DNA of 60,000 nucleotides from Owenia fusiformis (taxonomy: Eukaryota > Annelida > Polychaeta > Sabellida > Oweniidae): assembly GCA_903813345.2 (NCBI GenBank), contig CAIIXF020000001.1:59260270-59320269 (forward strand). The letters are read 5' to 3'. Position 1 is the stretch's first letter; every line of letters starts with the position of its first letter. Position numbers and translations under genes: made by a program. Shown here in pieces: positions 52,901 to 60,000 of this stretch. A model generated the notes under the pieces. The model had not been told where the DNA came from. It ran no database searches and saw only the letters and a program-made list of their open reading frames with translations.

Positions 52901-53264
52901 TAATCCCATTCACCCTGAGGACTCCATCTATGCAGCAAGCCACCGACACATCCAACCTCAACCCACCAGTGAACATAAAACAATTGCAGAAAAACAAGAC
53001 AATAGCACAGGTGCATCAATAGAGACTGAAACTGAAAGTACATCTGTTTCTTTAAAAGGGATATCAATTCCCAGTGAGAATTTAACAGCTCAGTCAAGTA
53101 CACCTGAACAGTCGGTAGATTGTCAGAAACAATCAGAATTTTTCCCTGTTAAAATAGGCCGTCATTATCTACAGTGTTATATAAATGCTGTAAATGGCCC
53201 TTTGAAGCATGCAGGTTGGGATATGGACCGTGCTAATGAATTATTACAGCATCTTGATGAATGA
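46914..53264 (+). CDS. RIMOC1: RIMOC1 / C5orf51 homologue (RAB7A-interacting MON1-CCZ1 complex subunit)
   Basis: In vertebrates this protein binds the MON1-CCZ1 RAB7 exchange factor and helps recruit RAB7A in mitophagy. Seven exons: 46914-46995, 49946-50067, 51344-51437, 51744-51802, 52002-52133, 52427-52538, 52831-53264; phases agree, 344 aa (human 294). Homology signals: VVFLAESMSPGIESKVDAI, the hallmark WRRGALLYMYAATV, CLTNGVNFLESML, THVLAMMYIGEMCYWYIHH, and a C-terminal part with YLQCYINAVNGPLKHAGWD and ANELLQHLDE. A roughly 60-residue Ser/Thr/Glu-rich insert (ETETESTSVSLKG region) accounts for the extra length. Mostly helical, no signal or membrane segment. Intron 1 holds repeats B and A-C and a tRNA-like sequence; intron 2 holds the CGTCCGTACG element. 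AATAAA near 53346 may end the transcript. Confidence 0.9.
47303..48255. repeat. Dispersed repeat A-C (copy 2, inverted) split by foldback insertion B
   Basis: 47303-47410 and 47809-48255 together match the complement of 25277-25862. Between them 47411-47808 is element B, whose first roughly 100 bases (AGAGTCCATTTCACTGCTTC...) return as their complement at 47707-47808. Comparison with the uninterrupted copy at 25277 shows B as an insertion. Confidence 0.8.
49803..49873 (+). repeat. tRNA-Thr(UGU)-like sequence, probable SINE head or pseudogene
   Basis: Has a perfect B box (GGTTCGATCCC), an anticodon-like loop CTTGTAA with a four-pair stem, and TGGGGTGGA where an acceptor end would be. The D arm and A box are poor and the 5' acceptor strand does not pair well, so it is not a working tRNA. 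Lies in RIMOC1 intron 1. Confidence 0.55.
50518..51275. mobile_element. Repeat element with (CCGTCCGTACGT)n core
   Basis: Bounded by ATCCCATCGAAC near 50522 and its complement GTTCGATGGGAT near 51234-51245. Begins with a CGTCCGTACG tract (50560-50685), then GGCAATAACTCAAATACCG, then two to three degenerate repeats with AACTCGAAAAGTAGTG.AGCGATTT and GGCCATTTTGAAAAATGGC. In RIMOC1 intron 2. Confidence 0.65.
50560..50685. repeat. CGTC/CGTA microsatellite
   Basis: Tetranucleotide tract of CCGT and ACGT units; the Arg/Pro/Ser/Val-repeat frames across it are artefacts of composition. Confidence 0.95.
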
Positions 53265-54110
53265 GGTAAGTTGTTTTTCTCTTACGAACAGTTATTGTGA
53301 GACACTCTGTATATGTATTGATTGTACATCACAGGGACCATGATTAATAAATTCCATATGCAATTGTAATGCTTATTTGTATATCACACTTTTTTGTTTC
53401 TCTTCAACAACAAGGAATAAGCCACATGTGACATTGGCTGTATTAAAGTTAACATGGGCTATTGAGATTAATTATTTGACTGTCTTCAATAAATCAGACA
53501 TCCTCCGAACGCAGGGCCTGTATTCTAAATTTTAATATTCAATTACTCAATAGTTGTATTTGTAAGAGGAGGGATTAAATGACAAATTCTTTCGATGGGA
53601 GAATGTTGATTTTCGAGCGAAATCCAATCAATTTCAAATCATGTTATATAGTGACGGGGTTAAAACCTTAACTTTATTGTTCCAGATACCATCCCTAAAT
53701 ATACTACAAAAATATCACTTTTACATTTTACATATTTATTAAATTTAAGCACAAGTACATCTCAAGTAAAAAAGCAATGACATAAATCATGTGATGAATT
53801 CAGAAAACCCATAATAAGAACAGCAAAATCACCTCTATTAGCATCAGAACATTGCTTTGTGATTATACACACATGTCATGTAATGTCAGTCGAGGTTCCT
53901 TCCGACAAAGCATCCCCAATAGGACTACTACATTTTGATTCGTCTTCATTTTCAGTGATCTGATATTTATAAAAAGCATATATGAGTAAGATATGGAAGA
54001 AATGAAACTGAAGTATAGGTTCTGAATTTTTGGTGCATTGCTCTGTTTATTCGCATTCCTTATATCTGCATTGTCCTTATTTTTGCATTGTCATTATTTC
54101 GGCATTGTCC
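53265..54110. other. Convergent 3' ends of RIMOC1 and the vitellogenin-like gene
   Basis: Poly(A)-like AATAAA near 53346 and 53487 (plus) and TTTATT near 53735 (minus). GCATTGTCCTTATATCTGC-like repeats lie near 54045-54120, next to the minus-strand stop. Nothing else seen. Confidence 0.5.
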
Positions 54111-57100
54111 TTATATCTGCTCACACATGCGGGGAATTTTGATGGATTTGCTGAATCTCTTCGAGGACTGACTCTTGTTGACTGGTGTACAGCTGAATCT
54201 AATCTTCCTGCTTACGACGTTCACTGGTTTGCAGTGGCTCTCACATTGTTGTACTGGTTCAAGACTGACACATAGTTCTCTCCTGCCTCTAACTGAACGC
54301 TCAATCTCTAAGGTGTCGTAGACTGGCTCGCAGATTTCTTCTGCAATACAATAAGACTACTGTCAATAAGGGAGGTAGATTGAGATTCTATGAGCATTGT
54401 AAAATTGTTGCAGTGTTCAACGTCTTTGGCAGTAGGCAGGATAAAATCAAAGGTCATACATTTAATATGTGGACATAAATATATACTCCGTGTGATCATA
54501 CAATTATCAAATCTATTATTTACATTAATGAGATCTGCATCCAACAGAAAACAGATTCCCATCCATCTGAAAACCCACTTGCAACCAAATTGAAATGATT
54601 TAACAAATCATGAAAACTTCAGAATTATGATTTTTGAATACCCACTGACATGATATGATAGTATTAGTACTGAGATTACCTTGGCTTTCAACAGCCTCCC
54701 AACTATTTTCAACTGATCGTGGTTCGTTGTCCCTCATAAGAATAGGTGTATGAACATGTGCAGAGTGTGACAGACTCCAGCTATTCAGCCAATCAGATTC
54801 TGACTTCAGGGCTGCCTGGTTGGGGCTCATTAAGAGATCTTCTGGATTTCCATTTAGAAGTCCACAGATTCCATTTAATTTTCCATATAACAATGGTGAA
54901 GCCTGGATTGAAGTACAATTTTTAAAATTAATGCCACCTTTAAGTTTTAAACCTCCAAATACTAGTTTAGTATTTTCACTATCACTGTATATTTGGTACA
55001 AGATACAAACAAAATGATTCAACTATCTATGATTAAAATCCCCTTCATGATTTTTTTAATATTATAATCACAGTTTTAAGGGAAATGATGCTTGCAGTCA
55101 TGCATCTGAATTTCAAGTAGCAGAGCTATTGCAATTCTTATGAAATGGGTCAGATATCAACGATTAAAGTTACAAAAACTCTCTATTAAATGTACTTACT
55201 TGTATTTGGATTGTCAAACCATCGGAGATCACTGTTACGGCGATCTCTGGTACTGTAATATAGACCTGACTTCCATACCTGTAAATTTCCACCAGGGGCT
55301 GCTCCCTAGAAAACAAGATGCATGTTTAGTCTTGAAAAAATATCATTTTTTGCCATTTATACATACTACTATAGTCATAGTTCACCTCATATATCAGCTT
55401 GCCACAGGAGTTAACAAACATACAGTAGTAAAGGAATATTTAAAGATAGCTAAAATCCTATAGTCATATCAAGTGCATTCTCAAATCAGGATGTCACTTT
55501 CAAGCCTCATATAAGCGGGACATAAGAACTACATGAAGATCGTACTAGCATCAAAATCATTTGCAGTCGTAAGAGGGCAGTGCATATAGGTGAGGAACAT
55601 TCAGGGTAACTTACATTGGTTCTGAGATCCCGTGATGATGGCTTAGAGGTGCATATGCTGTAGGAGTTGGAGTTACAAGTGGGTTAAGTCGATTCACATA
55701 TTCTTCATATGTTGGTACATTAACTTGTTCATTGTTCACTTTCACAATTGGGATCTCTGTAGTGGGGATGATCTCAATTTCCCTGGAGTTTGTAATAATT
55801 TTCACCACCTGTAACGCAGATAAGTGATAAGTTAAAGGGACATTCCTCACCAGACCATTTCTCTCCTGATATGTTAGCTATAATCAATAAATATACTTTC
55901 CATATTTAGCAAAACATGGGAAAATGTTTTAATATGGTCAATATTGATCATTTAAAAATGTAGTGCTCATTTCCAATGAGCTGCCATCTTTCAAGATTTC
56001 TTGCAGGAAGTGATGTCATCAACTCTCAACTTATATAAGCTTGCCCATAACAGCGTAGGAAAGTAGCACAAAATTACTTCTAGACGAGTGATCCTTAATT
56101 TCTGTGCAAAAACATTTTTAGAGCTTGTCAACTTAGAACAAAAGAAGATTTAAATCAGATACAAAATTGAAAAAGAATATTCAGCTGTTTTTGTAATTCT
56201 TAATAGCTCCTTCCCTAATGCTATATGCAAAGTTGAGAGTCGATGACATCACTTCCTGAGTGGAATCTTAAAAGATGGCAGCCTAGTGGAATTGAGTACT
56301 ACATTTCGAAGTGTTCAATTTTGACCATATCTAAACATTTTCACTGCTTTGCTAAACATGGCAAGTATACATATGGTTATAGGTACTATATGAGGAGAGA
56401 GATGGTTTGGCAAGGAATATCCCTTTAAGCCACAGATACAGTAAAGTTAACATTTTGGACTACGTCTGAATTTTGGTGGAATCTTCTTTCATCATACCAG
56501 GTTGAGGCAAGATTATATTTACAAGTACACTGCCAATTGCAAACAGCACTGTACACCAGACTGTACAGCACTGTTTATGAAACAGTGTATGGTGCTGTTG
56601 CTCAAACCGCCCTTTATTACAGGGCTCTTATTGTTCACTACAGTTGATTTGAGCATTGTTCAGTAAAGTAAAAACAGTACTATTAACAGCACTGTATATG
56701 TTAGATGAGGCTGGTGGTTGAGGGCGTACATGTAGTATTTCAACTCACCCTCATTTGTGGCATCTCAGGTGATGGAATAGTAGAGATAGCAAATAGTCGA
56801 CTAGGTGTGACATCCATGGCCATGATGATCTCAGACTGAGGGGGACTTGACATTAGCATTACTTTGTTGTTAAAACTTCTCAGTAGAGTGTTGGTTAGCA
56901 TGCAAACAGCTGTAAGAAGTAGTAGTGTGTTAGTTGACATGTTAAAGGTGTTATAGTTAAGAAACATACAGTTGTAAATATAGGGTTTGAGTTAGCATCC
57001 GCACAGCTGTAAGAAGTAGTGTGTTAGTTGACATGTTAAAGGTGTTAGTTAGGAAACATGCAGTTGTAAATATAGGGATTGATGTAGCATGTATACAGCT

Positions 57101-60000
57101 GTAAGTAGAAGTGTGTTAGTTGACATGAAAGGTGTTAGTTAGGAAACATACAGTTGTAAATATAGGGTTTGAGTTAGCATCCGCACAGCTGTAAGAAGTA
57201 GTAGTGTGTTAGTTGACATGTTAAAGGTGTTAGTTAGGAAACATACAGTTGTAAATATAGGGATTGATGTAGCATCCGCACAGCTGTAAGAAGTACAGTA
57301 GTGTGGTAGTAGTTTGAATGTTTAAGGCGTTAGTTTGAAAACACACAGTGGTACTCATAATCAAATGTAACATGCCTTGGTGGTCATGGTAATGATATAG
57401 AGCATCTTACCTGGAATTCTTTTGCTGGTAAGATATTGCAGGTAGCGTCTGTACATTGGTAGGCCTAGGGAAATTGGCTGGATGGGAAAAGGTAGGCTGA
57501 TGTTCCTTACAGTGTTAGTCTCAAGGGGTGATCTCAGAAAAGCATCAATCTATAAAACAAAAGATAAGGATCATACAAAATATAAACCCCATAGTATTTT
57601 GTGTGTCTTTGTTGCTGAACTATGTTTCCTTGAATTGTCCAGATATCATCTTGGTAATTAAGCCATGCCTCCTCTATCTCTGTCCTGTTGGACCATTGAT
57701 GCGATGGAGAGAGCGAGAGAGATAGCTATGAGTATCAGAATGAATAGTATTCTAATTGGTATTACATATATGTGTATCTAATGAGGATGACATGGTTACA
57801 TCATATATTTTACCAAGGATATTATCGGAGCTGGCAATATTTACCACTGTGTTGTTCCTCCTCATGATAACATCCAAAGTGATCTTCTGTGGTGGGTTTT
57901 GGATATCAGTATCCTTTGTTGTCAAGTCCCAATAGAACATGTACTTGCTGGCAGCCAATAACCTGTGGCTCATCCTTCTCAACCATTGTGGGACAGACTG
58001 ATACTGAACTTCAATAGTGGTCCTGTGCAACTCATTCAGCTTATCTAGGAAGGCCAGGCAGCGGGGGCTTTGTGGAAGGTTGATTCTCTTGTCTTCTAGA
58101 CATCTTAAGTACTCTGGGAACTCACTTGGGCTCACTTCAGGTAGGCGTAACTCAAGATCCTTTTGGTAGTCACTCTTTTGTCCAATCACCTTAAATCATT
58201 AATGATTCAAATACAAATTTGTTGATTTTGTTAAATTATGCAAACAGATTGCATGTTATTGGTGTGTTTCAAATCTAAAATGGCTTTTCAAATGAATAGT
58301 TGCTCATTACTTTTGTTGCTATACTGAATATACAAGATATGTTGATATAATACCAGCTCAACTGGCCCATAGGACATGGACCACTGATTCAAATGATAGT
58401 GGTCACAAATCTATGGACACTGTGAAATGGCACAATATATACCACAGATTCAAAGCTAAAATGTTCAGCACTATTAAGAACTAATCCTGCTCCTAATTCT
58501 ACATACAATCCATTTTGTTTGCTGCTTGATGACCCATTTACCATTTAGCCAGAAGGTTGCCATAGTGCAACCTTTTTGTTGGAAGCCTTTTCTTTAATGC
58601 AAAGTAAACTCAAAAATGCTTTACTTTGCAGTTGTGAGTGTCAATATGTTTTGCATACAAGTACCTTCACAATAAGTTGTTTTTCCTGTTCTAATTCTGG
58701 CTCTCCCCATCTCAATTTAGCTGCAGCTTGGTACCTCTGGGATTCTATGGGCAGTTCCTCTTGCAGAGTCTGTGTCTAAGACAAAATGTTAATATCTTGA
58801 TGTATGCTTTGCTTGCCTTCTTTGTCATGCAGTTTGTTTTAGTTGCAATATTGCAAAAATAATCAGCTGTACAAAATATACAAATAGTCAATTATAATTA
58901 ATTAATTAATAATTATAATTAATATTTAAAAACTATTAAAGTTTTGAATTTTGTAATCTCTTTCTCCAGAAAGAGATTACACAAATTGATATCTTATATT
59001 TATATCAGTTATTTCTCACATCCTTCCTTTTCATGAGGTATATTGGACTTCCTTCAGTAACAGTTGGCAAATAAAGTTCTGCTTTTTTGCTAAGGTTAAA
59101 GTTGTTTGACTTACTTGTGGTAAATTGAGTGTTGCAAGAAGGTTAAAGTGAAGAGGTGTATTCTCAGTGCTAATTGGCGAGTATAGGTAGTCAACGTTCA
59201 GTTGGTATTTCAAGCAATTGGGTGTATACTGTAATACATAGTGTTTCTCCAATGTTGTGATCCTTTCTGAAGGAGTTATCAGGTTCAGGCTAACAGTCAA
59301 TTTCTTAACCTTAACCACATTGGCATTTCTTTGGTGGAACAGTGGTAATTCATCACGTCTTATGGTCATTGGTGTTGTTTGTCTAATTGAGGGCCTTGGG
59401 GTGGTACTGTATGATGTCTTTTGGTTCAACCAGGTCAGGGGGCTCCAAATACTTCCTTCCTCCTCTACAATCTCCTCTGATGCCTCAGACATTTGGCTAG
59501 ATTGCTGATCAACTGGTACAAATTCACTATCTTCAGCAGATACTGGTTCTGAGGACAGTATGGGGTCCTGAATCACCGCACTACCATACTGAGCCTAAAT
59601 GACAAATAATTTTAGGATAAACAAATTTAAAGTTTAGCATGTCCTCCCTTTTGTTTTGAATGTCCATGTGGCATTTTTGGAGCATAAACCATATTATGAC
59701 TGAAATATGTGTTTTGAAGCTAGTACTGAAAACAAGAATACAACAAAGCAGAACCTTTACTTGTCATGTATATATGTATTCATAGGTCAAAATGTTACAT
59801 TTTTGCAGTAATGCATAAAACCATTCCAATAATGGTATTATGATTGAGCATGTCACTTACATTAAGTTCCACAATGTTATGTTGATGAGATGTTGGTTCA
59901 GCCGTAAGGACGATCTGTTGTGGAGTGCTCAATAAATTCATGGGGACCATGGAGTAGACTGAGGGGGCTGCAGAACAGACTGCTCTCATCTTCATTCCAA
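54111..60000 (-). CDS. Vitellogenin-like large lipid transfer protein, C-terminal part (5' end outside window)
   Basis: Secreted lipid-carrier/yolk family. Exons 5' to 3' on minus: 59861-60000 (continues off the edge), 59115-59594, 58665-58775, 57800-58189, 57411-57549, 56749-56909, 55615-55808, 55200-55305, 54680-55022, 54111-54340; about 763 residues. In order: a beta-rich stretch (PMNLLSTPQQIVLTAEP); an acidic linker; VKKLTVSLNLITPSERIT; a vitellogenin-type segment (PQWLRRMSHRLLAASKYMFY, KITLDVIMRRNNTVVNIAS); and a vWD domain spread over four exons (IVKVNNEQVNVPTYEEY, VYITVPEIAVTVISDGLTIQ, YGKLNGICGLLNGNPEDLL). Last comes a Cys-rich tail (CEPVYDTLEIERS, LCVSLEPVQQCESHCKPV) like that ending invertebrate vitellogenins. 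The donor at 57799 (GTAACC) and acceptor before 55022 are weak and were chosen by phase. Clotting protein or apolipophorin-type relatives are alternatives. Confidence 0.85.
55832..56428. mobile_element. Foldback element with TTAA ends, about 597 bp
   Basis: TTAA|AGGGACATTCC at the left and GGAATATCCCT|TTAA at the right; arms of about 200 bases are imperfect complements (GGAAGTGATGTCATCAACTC in the left arm pairs with the same motif in the right). TTAA targets are used by piggyBac and Kolobok elements. It starts only 24 bases from the acceptor of the exon at 55615-55808. Confidence 0.8.
56888..57340. repeat. Tandem repeat (about 95-100 bp, 4+ copies) spanning a splice acceptor
   Basis: Units contain TTAGCATCCGCACAGCTGTAAG, GTGTGTTAGTTGACATG and ACATACAGTTGTAAATATAGG, with unit joints near 56909, 57007, 57100, 57188 and 57288. 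The first unit overlaps the exon edge at 56909, so each later unit carries a copy of the 3' splice site and the first coding bases. Confidence 0.85.

Overview
The window is nuclear DNA of an animal. It is AT-rich, its genes are split by spliceosomal introns (GT..AG), it carries many dispersed DNA elements and minisatellites, and every gene is a bilaterian type. Axonemal and vitellogenin-like genes, together with the repeat types (a CGTCCGTACG element, TA- and TTAA-target elements, a truncated CR1/L2-like LINE), suggest a marine invertebrate, possibly a spiralian. The species cannot be named from sequence alone. All exon models are hand-built from splice sites, reading phase and family resemblance.

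Layout, left to right. (1) 377-4612 (+): last eight exons of a diacylglycerol kinase theta gene; the 5' part lies outside the window. (2) 4613-12301: gene-poor, with an isolated perfect RFX X-box, a 38-bp minisatellite and a pentamer repeat. (3) 12302-13945 (+): intronless rhodopsin-class GPCR whose tail carries a repeated basic/serine motif. (4) 14760-26533 (-): complete 16-exon DRC1 gene (nexin-dynein regulatory complex). A two-exon TNF-receptor-like gene (20467-21431, +) is nested in one intron and an 891-bp foldback element sits in another. (5) 26858-31079 (+): complete RpL11 gene, head to head with DRC1; its introns hold three intact H/ACA snoRNA paralogues and one decayed copy. (6) 32315-33162: second foldback element. 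(7) 33880-40405 (-): unrecognised seven-exon gene (345 aa), with a minisatellite and a LINE fragment in its introns. (8) 41999-43996 (+): DDE-transposase/SWIM protein gene with an apparent host-type promoter and a 5'UTR intron. (9) 43997-46913: several short inverted-repeat elements. (10) 46914-53264 (+): RIMOC1 (C5orf51) gene, seven exons. (11) 54111-60000 (-): 3' part of a vitellogenin-like large lipid transfer protein gene with a vWD domain.

This is a eukaryotic neighbourhood, so the genes form no operon. The one clear regulatory pairing is the divergent DRC1/RpL11 promoter. The strongest non-routine signals are the snoRNA family in RpL11; two near-perfect foldback elements that share 5'-CACCCT ends and 5-bp target duplications; the nested Grindelwald-like receptor; the SWIM transposase gene, which may be domesticated; and a tandem repeat that has multiplied the 3' splice site of a vitellogenin-like exon.
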